This document shows, in pieces, positions 16,453 through 25,192 of a stretch of DNA of 62,988 bases. The position numbers and the translations under genes are program-made. The notes below the pieces were generated by a model. The model did no database searches. It was given only the letters and a program-made list of their open reading frames with translations, and had not been told where the DNA came from. Origin of the DNA: CAZGSN01 sp964371655 (GTDB taxonomy: Bacteria > Desulfobacterota > Binatia > HRBIN30); contig CAYJOD010000029.1 of assembly GCA_964371655.1 (NCBI GenBank), forward strand, positions 1 to 62,988. Reading direction: 5' to 3'. Every line of letters starts with the position of its first letter. The first letter of the stretch is position 1.

Positions 16453-16758
16453 CTACTGGTGGCGAATCCTCCCGTTGCGCAGAACCACCACGCTGGGATG
16501 TTCCGGCGAAAGGGTTTCGATCATTTCCCGGACCCACGCCGCGACATTCGCGGGGCGGAGCTCGGCGAGGAATTCGAACTCGACCGAAACGCGGTATCGA
16601 ATGGCGTTGCGGGCAAGGAAGAAGAGATGCACGCCCAGCGCGCCCTGCGGCGTGGTAACCGACGGGATCGAGAAGTCCTTTTCGAGCTCGCGCTTGATCG
16701 CCTCAACGTTTGCCTGCGGCTTCGAGTCGTGCGCGATTTGTGATGTGGGATTGTTCAT
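16453..16758 (-). CDS. Hypothetical 101-residue protein
   Basis: Starts at ATG 16758 (MNNPTSQIAHDSK). The sequence contains a helical N-terminus (ANVEAIKRELEKDFSIPSVTTPQGALGVHLFFLARNAIRYRVSVEFEF) and ends VVVLRNGRIRHQ. It is soluble, without signal peptide or membrane segments. I do not recognise a family. It lies between the alkylsulfatase and the DUF349 protein, all on the minus strand. Confidence 0.55.
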   Translation of the reverse strand: MNNPTSQIAHDSKPQANVEAIKRELEKDFSIPSVTTPQGALGVHLFFLARNAIRYRVSVEFEFLAELRPANVAAWVREMIETLSPEHPSVVVLRNGRIRHQ

Positions 16759-16883
16759 CACCGATACATAGCAGGGGAACCGCCCCACGTCGCGGCGTGG
16801 CCTCGCATTTCGAGAACTATCTTCAGATCTCAGGATCCTGAACCGAGATCGAGCCCATTTGACTGACACCCGGCCGCGCAATC

Positions 16884-19766
16884 TCACGAGCGCGGGCTCG
16901 CCCCTTGCCCGACTGGATGCAGGCGATGCTGGGCGGTGAGCTCGGCGTTGGCCGTCTCGAATCGTAGGGCCAAGGCGCGCGCGCGGCTGCCGATGACCGG
17001 CCCCAGCCGCTGCCACTTTTCCCGCAGCCGCTCGGCCGCGTCCGCCGCATCACGCAGCATTTGCTGTCGCGGCGGTGTGGCCGGCCCGCCGATGGTCCTG
17101 GCGGCGAGCGCCAGCTTCAGACGTTCGGCGAGATCGCTCGGTGACGGCTCGCCGGCGCCGGCGGCCAAGGACGCAACCAGGCGCTCGAGCCGCACGCAGA
17201 GCTTCTCGCGTTGGGGGACGTTGCTCTCGGCGTCGAAGGCGCCGGCAGAGAGCCCGCTGGCGCACGCCGCCTCGATCGTGTCGCAGCCCACCTGCAATCG
17301 TTGGCTAAGTGCGCGGGCGCGGTGCGGCGGCAGCGGACCGATGCGCCCCCACTCGGCGAGGCGATCTTTGACGCGCTCCGTTACCTCCTCTGGTGTCGGC
17401 GCATCCGGGCCTGCCAGCGCCAGCCGCAGCGATTCCAGGTCGGCCAAGATGGTCTCCGCCGCTCCGAGCGTTGCCTCCAGCTCCAGGTCGCCGCGCCGTC
17501 GATAGTGGTCGAAGAAGCCATCGCAGGCGGCCTGGAAGCGGGCTCGCAGCACCTCGGTCTGCGGGAGCATCCCGGGCTGGCGCGGCACCGGTGCGCGGCG
17601 GCGCCCCCAGAGCTCCTGAGCGCCGAGCTGCAGCTGCTTGATTTTCGCCGCCGCCACCTCCCAATCGGTGGAGTTGCTCAAGGCCTCGGCCGCTTCGCAC
17701 AGCGTGCGCATCTGGCTCAACATCTCGTTGCGCTGTTCCTTGTGAGCCAGTCGAACTTGCTTGTATCTTTCGAAGAAGCGATTGGCGGGCGCCCGAAAGC
17801 GCTCGAAGAGTGCCTCGGACAGCTTCTGGCGAACCGGGCCGATCTGCTTCCACTCCTCCTGCATGCGGCGGATGGCCGCCGCGTTGACGTTCCATTCCGT
17901 CGAGTCGGCGAGCTGCTCGACGGCGACGCAGAGCGCCTCCTTCTTCGCGAGATTCTCGGCGAGATAGGCGTCGCTGCGGCGCCGCAGCTCGTCGCGGGCG
18001 CCGCGGAAACGCTCCCACAACACCTGCGATTGGCGGCGCGGCGCCACCGCGAAGCGCTTCCACTCCTGGTCGAGTCGGCCGATGTCGCTCAAAATCTGGC
18101 GCGGATCATCGGCCGCGAGCAGGGCCTCCGCTCGTTCGATGAGCTGCTGTTGCACGTCGGCGTTGGCCCAACGCTTCCAGTCTTCCGCCATCGCATGCGC
18201 GTCGACGCGTTGCACGAGAGATTGACGCGCCCCCGCCAGGCGTTGCCGCAGGGCATTGCGTTCGGCAGCCGGTAGCGCTCGCAGATGTTGCACGGCATCG
18301 TCCGCTGCACCCAAAGCATGATCCGCGGCCGTGGGCGTGATCGCGTCGGACTGCGCCAGTTGCTCCAGGTGATGGCACAGCGCCTGCAGTTGACGGCGGG
18401 TGTCGCGCTCGCGCTGCTCGCGTTCGGTGTGGATCGACTGCTCTTGCTGCTTCAACGCCGCACCGGCCTCGACGAAGCGCTGCTGCAGGGCGCGCTCGGC
18501 CGCGAGCCACTTCGTACCGGCGGGCGATGACTCGAGCTGCGCCCAGCTCTTCTCGAGCGCCGCCCGCGGGTCGGCGGCGGCGTGTGGATCACCGGACGTA
18601 ACCAGCCGTTCGGCCTCGTTTACGAGCGCTTCGAGCTCAGAGTGGAAGGCGTTGCGCACCTGCCAGCGTTCGTAACGCTGCTCGCAGCGCTCCACGGCCA
18701 GAGCGAAGCGCGCACCGAGGTCGCGGCTGTGCGAGTCGTCGAGCGCGCCGAGCGCGTGCCACTCGGCACGCGCAGCGTCGAGCCTTGCGGAGGTATCCGA
18801 ACCTTGAAGCGCTTCGACCGTCTCGCACAGCTGCTGCCGCGCCGCGAGGTTCTGCAAACGTGCCGACTGGTGCCGCCGATCTTCGGCGTCGCGTTCCTCG
18901 GCCCGGGTAATCACCTTGCGCGCGGCCGCGCAGGCGCGTTGAAAACGGTCTTCTACCGCCGCGTCGGCCGCGGCCCGGGTCGCCAGATCCTGCCACTCGC
19001 GCTCGGCTTCATGCAGCCCCACGATCGCAGCCGCCGGGTCGGGCGCATCGCTCAGGCGCTCGACGCTGTCGCACAGCAGCAATTGGCGCTCGCGCCGCGC
19101 CGCAACACGAATCGGGTGGTCGTCTTCGAGGACGACAGCCAGCATGGCCCGGGCCCGCTTGGACACACCCTTCTGCGCCTGGTGATCTTCCGAAATCGCG
19201 TGCAGCAGGTTGGGGTCCGTGAGACGCGCCAGGGCGGCGAATGCCACCTCGGACGGTGCGTCCCCGGCGGCAATCCGGTGCAGCAGCGTAACGTCGGTAA
19301 TACGCTCGAGTGCGGCGAGGCCGATCTGCGGATCGTCGCCCCGCCGGGCGACCTCGGCGAGCGAGCGCTCCTCCGAGAGGCTCGCCAAAGCGGCGCGGCG
19401 AACGTTCGGGTGAACGGCGCGGGTGGCGACCGTCACCCACTGGCTCGGTCGGCTCAAGCTGCCCAACGCCTGCAAACAGTCCTCCGGCGACCGGCGTGAA
19501 ATCGCGCGTTCGACGAGCAGGTCTTCGGCTCGTGCGGTGGCGAGCGCTCGCAGATCCTCGTCGGCGTCGGTGCGCCCGATCTCAAGCAGCAGGTCGGGGT
19601 CGTCGATCCTCTTCACGGCGCTGCGCCGGACCCGAACGTCGCTGTCGCTGCGTGCAACCGACGCCAGGACATCCAGGGAGTCCTGGCCCAGCTCGCGCAC
19701 CGCGGCGGCGCGCACTTCCGGGTCCCGGTGACGCCATGCCGGCAACAATCGATCGAGAAATACCAT
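16884..19766 (-). CDS. Large HEAT-repeat and DUF349-domain protein
   Basis: A 960-residue cytoplasmic protein from ATG 19766. Residues about 1-230 are HEAT-like repeats (RHRDPEVRAAAVRELGQ, SDSDVRVRRSAVKRI and similar). The remainder is highly helical and rich in Arg, Ala and Glu. It includes repeated DUF349 units, seen as pairs of WKRF/EEWKQIGPVRQKLSEALFERFR and FFERYKQVRLAHKEQRNEMLSQM segments. DUF349 proteins are poorly characterised helical proteins. The HEAT repeats suggest a scaffold or binding function. No enzyme motif is visible. Confidence 0.8.
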   Translation of the reverse strand: MVFLDRLLPAWRHRDPEVRAAAVRELGQDSLDVLASVARSDSDVRVRRSAVKRIDDPDLLLEIGRTDADEDLRALATARAEDLLVERAISRRSPEDCLQALGSLSRPSQWVTVATRAVHPNVRRAALASLSEERSLAEVARRGDDPQIGLAALERITDVTLLHRIAAGDAPSEVAFAALARLTDPNLLHAISEDHQAQKGVSKRARAMLAVVLEDDHPIRVAARRERQLLLCDSVERLSDAPDPAAAIVGLHEAEREWQDLATRAAADAAVEDRFQRACAAARKVITRAEERDAEDRRHQSARLQNLAARQQLCETVEALQGSDTSARLDAARAEWHALGALDDSHSRDLGARFALAVERCEQRYERWQVRNAFHSELEALVNEAERLVTSGDPHAAADPRAALEKSWAQLESSPAGTKWLAAERALQQRFVEAGAALKQQEQSIHTEREQRERDTRRQLQALCHHLEQLAQSDAITPTAADHALGAADDAVQHLRALPAAERNALRQRLAGARQSLVQRVDAHAMAEDWKRWANADVQQQLIERAEALLAADDPRQILSDIGRLDQEWKRFAVAPRRQSQVLWERFRGARDELRRRSDAYLAENLAKKEALCVAVEQLADSTEWNVNAAAIRRMQEEWKQIGPVRQKLSEALFERFRAPANRFFERYKQVRLAHKEQRNEMLSQMRTLCEAAEALSNSTDWEVAAAKIKQLQLGAQELWGRRRAPVPRQPGMLPQTEVLRARFQAACDGFFDHYRRRGDLELEATLGAAETILADLESLRLALAGPDAPTPEEVTERVKDRLAEWGRIGPLPPHRARALSQRLQVGCDTIEAACASGLSAGAFDAESNVPQREKLCVRLERLVASLAAGAGEPSPSDLAERLKLALAARTIGGPATPPRQQMLRDAADAAERLREKWQRLGPVIGSRARALALRFETANAELTAQHRLHPVGQGASPRS

Positions 19767-19978
19767 GCGGGCCGTGTATCGTGGCAGCGTTGCCGGATCA
19801 ACAAGCGCGGGGCTGTGCCCGTCTTCGGCAGTCAACAGTCAATAGTCGACTGTCTACAGTTGACTGTCGACGACTGACTGTCGACTGCTGCCTGTAAGTC
19901 GGACCGTTCATCCCCGCGCGCCGCGCCGCTTCAGAAATCTATTCGCCGCGCCGCAGTTTTCGGAAGCAATAGACCAGA
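19767..19978. repeat. Spacer with AGTCGACTGT-type palindromic repeats
   Basis: Positions about 19836-19895 carry interleaved copies of CAGTCAACAGTC, AGTCGACTGT and ACAGTTGACTGT, which can form several alternative hairpins. No gene is seen in the rest of the interval. Confidence 0.65.
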
Positions 19979-21187
19979 TCACTGGCCGCGGGCCAGCATC
20001 CTACCGATCAGGTCTCCGCACTCGGCCTCGGTCATGTAACGCGGCACCGGATAGTTCGCATAGGCTTCGGCCACCGCCTGTTTGGCGATGGCAGGAATGT
20101 CGTTCGGCTTCAGCGCTGCGAGTGTCGGCGGAATCCCGATGCGGCTCATCAGATCGCGGACGGCATCGATGAAAGCTCGCGCCAGTGCGGCGTCGTTCGC
20201 GGCATCAATGCCCAGGATGCGCGCCATCTGTGCGACGCGTTTGCCTGCAACCACCGACGAAAATTCCAGGACGTGCGGCAGGACGATGGCGTTGGCCAGC
20301 CCGTGTGGGGTTCGATAGTACGCGCCGAAGGTGTGGGCGATCGCGTGCACGTAGCCGACACTGGTGCGTGTAAAGGCAATGCCTGCGTAATACGACGCCA
20401 TCGCCATGGCCTTGCGGGCTTCGATATCCGAACCGTCGGAGCAGGCGCGCGGCAGGTTGGCGAAGATCAGCTTGATGGCAGCCGTCGCGTAGCGCTCGGT
20501 TTGCGGCGACGAGGTCAGTGCCAGATACGATTCGACCGCGTGTGTCAGCGCGTCCATGCCTGTGGCAGCCGTGACCGGCGGCGGCAGCCCCACCATCAAC
20601 AGCGGATCGAGAGCCGCCATCAGCGGCAGCAGCTTGGGGTCGATGATGAACTGCTTGGCGTGAGTGACGGGGTCCGACACCACCGCCGCCACCGTAACTT
20701 CGGATCCGGTCCCCGCCGTGGTCGGAATGGCGAACAGCGGCAGCGGAGCTTTGCGCACCTTGAAGAGGCCAGCCAGTTTGCGCATGGGCTTGTTGTTGGT
20801 CGCCGTCGCCGCGATGACTTTGGCGGCATCCATCGGCGACCCGCCGCCCACTGCCAGGATCGCGTCGCAACCCTCGCGTCGAACCATCGCCAGCCCGGCC
20901 TCTACCTGGTCGAAGGTTGGATCGGGCTCGACCCCGTCGTAGATGCACCAACGCACACCGTTCTTGTCGAGCGCGTCGGTGATGCTGCGGACGATTCCGA
21001 GCTTCACCAGCATTGCATCGGTGACGATGAGCACCTTGACGACGCCGAGTTGGGCGATCGAAGCGCACAAGTCCGTGGAGCACCCCGGCCCCAACAAGGT
21101 GAGCGGAATGCGGTCCGGCACCAGCTTGAACACAACCCTGGTTACGGCAATCGCGACGTCATGGGCGGCCTTTTTTACAGTCGTCAT
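19979..21187 (-). CDS. Iron-containing alcohol dehydrogenase
   Basis: A 402-residue group III alcohol dehydrogenase. The NAD(P)-binding motif GGGSPMD lies at residues 114-120 and PTTAGTGSEVT near residue 160. Metal-ligand regions are GMDALTHAVESY, HAIAHTFGAYYRTPHG and nearby. The substrate is unknown but is most likely a primary or secondary alcohol. ATG 21187 is the natural start. The gene is monocistronic on the minus strand, divergent from the PrsW-like gene across a repeat-bearing spacer. Confidence 0.92.
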   Translation of the reverse strand: MTTVKKAAHDVAIAVTRVVFKLVPDRIPLTLLGPGCSTDLCASIAQLGVVKVLIVTDAMLVKLGIVRSITDALDKNGVRWCIYDGVEPDPTFDQVEAGLAMVRREGCDAILAVGGGSPMDAAKVIAATATNNKPMRKLAGLFKVRKAPLPLFAIPTTAGTGSEVTVAAVVSDPVTHAKQFIIDPKLLPLMAALDPLLMVGLPPPVTAATGMDALTHAVESYLALTSSPQTERYATAAIKLIFANLPRACSDGSDIEARKAMAMASYYAGIAFTRTSVGYVHAIAHTFGAYYRTPHGLANAIVLPHVLEFSSVVAGKRVAQMARILGIDAANDAALARAFIDAVRDLMSRIGIPPTLAALKPNDIPAIAKQAVAEAYANYPVPRYMTEAECGDLIGRMLARGQ

Positions 21188-21275
21188 AGCCGCGCCTCCC
21201 TAGCACAGTGCCAATTGTGGCAACAGCCGCCGCCGCCGCGGTGGGTGGTGGGTCCGTTTGATGTTTTCGTCCGAT

Positions 21276-21373
21276 GTCATCCCGAGCGGAGCGAGGGATC
21301 TGCAGTGGAATGTAGTGCCCACCGTGGTCCCGGAAGATTCCTCGCCGCAGAAATTGCGACGGCTCGGAATGAC
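21276..21373. repeat. GTCATTCCGAG family element, copy 2
   Basis: Ends GTCATCCCGAGCGGAGCGAGG and GGCTCGGAATGAC. Its interior (GGGATCTGCAGTGGAATGTAG) is nearly identical to the copy at 50146-50229. Confidence 0.8.
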
Positions 21374-21498
21374 AATCAAACTGACCCAGTACCCCGCGGT
21401 GCGGTCAGGGCCAGGGCAAAGTCAGTCACCGATGCACCCCCTGGCGGACGAGCCGTCCGCGCTCGCAGCGCTTGCCTTACGCTCATCCATATCATCGC

Positions 21499-21522
21499 CG
21501 GGAGCGCGGGCGGCTCGCCCGC
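21499..21522. repeat. GGGAGCGCGGGCGGCTCGCCCGC repeat
   Basis: Second copy of the short palindromic element also present at 1321-1348 and, diverged, at 46412-46440. The remainder of the 379-bp spacer 21188-21566 has no gene. Confidence 0.6.
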
Positions 21523-21566
21523 CTTGCTCGCGACGTCAGCCTCGCATACAGCCTCCATTAACGACA

Positions 21567-22454
21567 ATGCCCCAGACCGATCCGCCGCTATCGCGCCGGT
21601 GGCGCGGGTTTGCACTCGCGGTGCTCATCCTCGCGGCCGCGTTCGCCCTCGACCACAACGCGCCGGCGATTGTCCTTGTCGCGGCGCTGCTCCCGGCGGC
21701 TGTGTTCACAGCTCTCATCGCGCGGCTCGAACGGCGCTCGCCGCGACCTTGGTTGCCGATCCTCACCGCGCTGCTTTGGGGTGGAACCGTAGCCGCGCTC
21801 GGGGCGCTGCTGGTGAACGACCTCGCTGTGCGCGTGCTCGCAAACAGCTTGGTCGCAACCTTGGTCGCACCCCTGATCGAAGAGGCCTTCAAGGCGAGCG
21901 CGTTGTTGGTGCTACTGCTGGTGTGGAGCGATGCCTGGCGCGATGAGCGCGAGGGCATCCTCTATGGAGCGCTCGCCGGAGTAGGGTTCGCGGCCGCCGA
22001 GAACCTCGGTTACTACATGCTCGCCGCGGTTCAAGACGGACCACCGGGATTGGCGCGAGCGCTCTACCTGCGCGGGATTCTCGAAGGGCTGAACCACGCT
22101 GCCTTCACCGCGATGATCGGCGCGGGTGCCGGCTACGCGCGGGCGCGCTGCGCCGCCAGGGGTGCGCGCCTGCGGGCGACGCTGGGCGGATTCATGCTGG
22201 CTGTGGCGACGCACGCCCTGTGGAATCTGCTGGTGACGCCGCGGATCACCGCCATCCTGTGCAATGCCAGTACCGCCGGCGGCGCCTGCGCGCCGGTGCC
22301 GAACACGGTCGACCTGCTCCTGCGCGTGCCCGCACTTATCGCGCTCTTCCTCGGCCCGGTCGCTGCGCTGTTGGTCGTGTTTGCCCTGCAAGGCGGGCGC
22401 GACACCGACGCGCTGTCCGCCGAGACGACAGGGAGGCCCTGCAAGCGGAAGTAA
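21567..22454 (+). CDS. PrsW-family intramembrane metalloprotease-like protein
   Basis: A 295-residue polytopic membrane protein. The diagnostic motifs of the PrsW/CPBP-related group are present: APLIEEAFKA with Glu105-Glu106, GFAAAENLGYY with Glu145, EGLNHAAFTAMIGAGAGYAR with a conserved His, and THALWN near residue 215. PrsW proteases cleave anti-sigma factors or membrane substrates; no anti-sigma gene is adjacent, so the substrate is unknown. ATG 21567 was chosen because the longer upstream frame runs through dispersed repeat DNA. Confidence 0.8.
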   Translation: MPQTDPPLSRRWRGFALAVLILAAAFALDHNAPAIVLVAALLPAAVFTALIARLERRSPRPWLPILTALLWGGTVAALGALLVNDLAVRVLANSLVATLVAPLIEEAFKASALLVLLLVWSDAWRDEREGILYGALAGVGFAAAENLGYYMLAAVQDGPPGLARALYLRGILEGLNHAAFTAMIGAGAGYARARCAARGARLRATLGGFMLAVATHALWNLLVTPRITAILCNASTAGGACAPVPNTVDLLLRVPALIALFLGPVAALLVVFALQGGRDTDALSAETTGRPCKRK

Positions 22455-22516
22455 GAGCAGGTTTCCGGTCTACGGTTGAAGACCGAACAGGACTGGTATA
22501 GCTACACTACGTAGAT

Positions 22517-22765
22517 ATGACCCACGCGAAGCTGTTCAAGCATGGAGGCAGTCAGGCGGTGCGATTGCCGAAGGAGTTCCGTTTCGACGCGACCGAGGTG
22601 GTCATCGAAAGGCGCGGTGAGCTGGTAGTCTTGCGCCCGAAGCCGCGCCCCCACACGCTGACTGACCTCGCACGTCACATGCGCAGTCGATTCCCCGAGG
22701 ACTCAGATTTCCCCAAACGAGCTCAACCGCGTGGTCAACAGAAGCGCGATCTGAAGCTTGAGTAG
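22517..22765 (+). CDS. vapB: VapB-type AbrB-fold antitoxin
   Basis: An 82-residue protein whose N-terminus (AKLFKHGGSQAVRLPKEFRF) is the typical swapped-hairpin AbrB DNA-binding domain of VapB. The C-terminal tail (residues 50-82) should wrap the toxin. It ends five bases before the likely vapC start, as in autoregulated type II toxin-antitoxin operons. Confidence 0.9.
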   Translation: MTHAKLFKHGGSQAVRLPKEFRFDATEVVIERRGELVVLRPKPRPHTLTDLARHMRSRFPEDSDFPKRAQPRGQQKRDLKLE

Positions 22766-22769
22766 ACGG

Positions 22770-23198
22770 GTGCCGGTCAACTTCGTTCTCGACACAGACG
22801 TCTGTATCGACCTCATTCGAGGTCGTATCCCGGCGGCTAGCTCCGAAGCTGGGCCAATCCTGGTGGAAGTCAGCGCCATATCCAGCGTCACGTTGGCGGA
22901 ACTTGAAGTAGGCGTGACGAAGGCGCCGATGCCGAGCCGCCCACGGCAGCAGCTCGACGACTTCTTGGAAAGGATCGAGGTGATCGACTTCGACACCGCC
23001 GCCGCCCGACACTATGGTGAGATCCGCGCGCATCTCGAGAAGAAAGGGACGACCATCGGTCCCCTCGACCTCCTCATCGCCGCCCATGCCCGCAGCCGCG
23101 GTGCCAAACTGGTCACCGCGAATGTGCGCGAATTTCGACGCGTACCCGGGTTGAGTTGCATCGGGTGGACCGTCGCCGCCCGCAGCAAGAAGCGCTGA
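22770..23198 (+). CDS. vapC: VapC PIN-domain ribonuclease toxin
   Basis: A 142-residue PIN-domain protein from GTG 22770 (an in-frame TTG at 22758 is an alternative). Acidic catalytic residues are visible in NFVLDTDVCIDLIRG, SVTLAELEVGV, IGPLDLLIAAHARS and TANVREFRRVPGL. VapC toxins cleave tRNA or rRNA and are neutralised by VapB. A decayed copy of the last 16 codons of a vapC like this one appears at about 43648-43693 on the minus strand. Confidence 0.92.
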   Translation: MPVNFVLDTDVCIDLIRGRIPAASSEAGPILVEVSAISSVTLAELEVGVTKAPMPSRPRQQLDDFLERIEVIDFDTAAARHYGEIRAHLEKKGTTIGPLDLLIAAHARSRGAKLVTANVREFRRVPGLSCIGWTVAARSKKR

Positions 23199-23316
23199 GA
23201 CGCGCAAACCGCTGATCAGTCCCGCCCCACCCACGAGGGGACGTTCTGTAGTGGTTGAATCACTGCAGTCACCCGGGTAACGAGGGTCCCTGCGACCTGT
23301 CGCCGTAGGAGCGAGC

Positions 23317-24198
23317 ATGAAGATTGGAATGAACTTGCCGGTGATGGTGCCGGGGCTTGATCGCGACACGATCCTACAATGGGCGCGGCGCATCGATGCC
23401 GGACCTTACTCGAGCTTGGCCGCAGGGGAACGCATCACCTTCCCGAATCCCGAGCTGATGGTGACGATGGCGGCCGCGGCGGCGGTGACGGAGCGCGTGC
23501 GTCTGGCGCTCACCGTTGTGGTCCTGCCCATGCACAATCCCGTATTCATCGCCAAGCAGATCGCGACGCTCGACGTCATCTCGGCGGGACGCGTCACCCT
23601 CGGCCTCGGAACCGGCGCGCGCGTGGAAGATTACCGCGCCGTCGGCGCGCCGTTCGATGGCAAGCGTTTGAAGCGCATGGAAGAGCACATCGCCGTGATG
23701 CGGCGCGTGTGGGCCGGTGAGAACGTCGTCGAGGGAGCGCTACGGCGCGTCGAACCCTTACCCGTGCAAGCGGGCGGGCCGGAGCTGCTAGCCGGGGCAT
23801 TGGCACCCGATTCGATTCGCCGCGCCGCGCGCTGGGCCGATGGAATCTGCGGCTTCAGCTTCGGCCCTTCGGCAGACGAGGTCGGCTTCGCCTACGAGAC
23901 CGCCCGCCAAGCGTGGCGGGATGCGGGACGCAGCACCCCGCCGCGTCTGGTCATGAGCTTCTGGTATGCTCTCGGTGCCGACGCGCGTGCGCAGTTGGAT
24001 GCATACCTCGAGCGTTACCTCTGCTTTCTCGGAGACGACATCGCCCGCGCGCTCTGCCCAACCGTAAAGACCACCTCCGCCGCCGCACTACGCGACGCCG
24101 CGCACACGCTGGCAGACCTCGGAACCGACGAGCTTCTCCTCGTGCCGACGACCGCGGATCCCGCCGAGATAGACCGCGTCGCCGATATTCTCGGGTAG
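23317..24198 (+). CDS. Luciferase-like (LLM) flavin-dependent oxidoreductase
   Basis: A 293-residue TIM-barrel protein of the bacterial luciferase/F420-dependent family. It starts MKIGMNLPVMVPG and has VRLALTVVVLPMHNPVFIAKQIATLDVISAGRVTLGLGTGARVEDYRAVG, the strongest family signature (residues 58-107). It would use FMN or F420 to oxidise or reduce a small organic substrate. It lies alone on the plus strand after vapBC. Confidence 0.88.
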   Translation: MKIGMNLPVMVPGLDRDTILQWARRIDAGPYSSLAAGERITFPNPELMVTMAAAAAVTERVRLALTVVVLPMHNPVFIAKQIATLDVISAGRVTLGLGTGARVEDYRAVGAPFDGKRLKRMEEHIAVMRRVWAGENVVEGALRRVEPLPVQAGGPELLAGALAPDSIRRAARWADGICGFSFGPSADEVGFAYETARQAWRDAGRSTPPRLVMSFWYALGADARAQLDAYLERYLCFLGDDIARALCPTVKTTSAAALRDAAHTLADLGTDELLLVPTTADPAEIDRVADILG

Positions 24199-24377
24199 CC
24201 GGCGGCGCCCACTCCCGAAGGGAACGTCCTTACTGAGACTTGTCCAATTGGGCTCACCGCCGAGGACGCGGAGAGCGCAGAGAGGAGAAGAGCGGTTCGT
24301 CGAGTATCAAGAGCTCCGCAATCCTGACTTACCCGCTGAGGCACCCTTACCCGTTCGAGACTCGGGACTGACACACC
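24199..24377. other. Short spacer with partial rRNA-like repeat
   Basis: Around 24253-24292 the sequence CTCACCGCCGAGGACGCGGAGAGCGCAGAGAGGAG resembles one arm of the CACCGCAGAGACGC element found at 36566, 39556 and 44963. No gene. Confidence 0.5.
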
Positions 24378-24761
24378 TCATCGGGCCCGCCTCACGGTTA
24401 GCTCGACCAGATTGGAATCGAGATTCAGTCGGACATCCGAGCAGACCTGTTGCAGGAACTCCATCCCGATCAGCGCGTCGCCCACGATGAAACACGTACG
24501 AATGCGGCGCGCCGCGATCTGCACCGAGCCAACATACATCGGGAGCTCGATCTCCTGGCCGGCGGCGAGGAGATACGTGTCGACGGCGACGAATTGGCGT
24601 ATGAGCCGGCGCGCCAGCGGATCGGGCACCGCGACGCTGCCGGTGAAGCCGGTGTCGATGACGAACGGAACGTCACCGCGGGCGCCCAACAACAGCCGCC
24701 CATTCCGCACGCGACCAAAGACGGTCGGCGTGTTAGCGGCAATGCGCCCGCGTAGGATCAC
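24378..24761 (-). CDS. Clan AA retropepsin-like aspartic protease
   Basis: A 127-residue protein starting at GTG 24761. The active-site region VPFVIDTGFTGSVAVPDPLARRL (residues 31-53) carries the D-T-G triad followed by hydrophobic residues, as in bacterial clan AA proteases. A second conserved strand is DALIGMEFLQQ near residue 95-105. Such proteins act as dimers. The start overlaps the stop of the upstream small gene by four bases (GTGA), so the two are translationally coupled. Confidence 0.8.
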   Translation of the reverse strand: MILRGRIAANTPTVFGRVRNGRLLLGARGDVPFVIDTGFTGSVAVPDPLARRLIRQFVAVDTYLLAAGQEIELPMYVGSVQIAARRIRTCFIVGDALIGMEFLQQVCSDVRLNLDSNLVELTVRRAR

Positions 24762-25027
24762 CGTCCAATCCTACGATTCGGGCTACTCTGACGATGCGCC
24801 GCTTTGTGCCCAATGCGGACGATATAAAAGATGGAAGTCGGATGTTCGGCACGGGCGAGTTGGAGCGCGTCCATCGTGTTGTCGGCGATGAAGTAGGCTC
24901 CGGACCGAGGCTCAATGGCGGCAATTCTGCCCTCGTGTGAACGCAACCCGTGCACCCGGCGAAGGACGGCCGCGCTGGGCCGGTAAGCTTCAAGGCTCGA
25001 TGCCAATCGTGAATGTTGCGGCTGCAT
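24758..25027 (-). CDS. Small partner protein of the clan AA protease
   Basis: An 89-residue frame whose conserved core reads AAIEPRSGAYFIADNTMDALQLARAEHPTSIFYIVRIGH. This type of small protein is often found immediately upstream of clan AA aspartic proteases. The true start is uncertain: a GTG at 24955 would remove 24 poorly conserved residues. Function unknown; it may be the protease's substrate, inhibitor or partner. Confidence 0.6.
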   Translation of the reverse strand: MQPQHSRLASSLEAYRPSAAVLRRVHGLRSHEGRIAAIEPRSGAYFIADNTMDALQLARAEHPTSIFYIVRIGHKAAHRQSSPNRRIGR

Positions 25028-25192
25028 GGAGGCCCTCCAGGTTCGACGTGCAGGAAGATATCAGAACGCGTGGGTTGACTGCCAGCAGATCGAGACCACC
25101 CCGGATGCACACGCGTGTCAGGAACCTCGGAGACGTAGTTGCGGATGGTGCGTTGGTCCTGATGGCGCGGGCACATCGGCTACTTTCGCACG

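Noticed and set aside
20273..21946. 557-codon plus-strand frame across the alcohol dehydrogenase and its spacer
   Set aside because: It is antisense to an obvious iron alcohol dehydrogenase, then runs through repeat DNA and out of frame into the PrsW-like gene.
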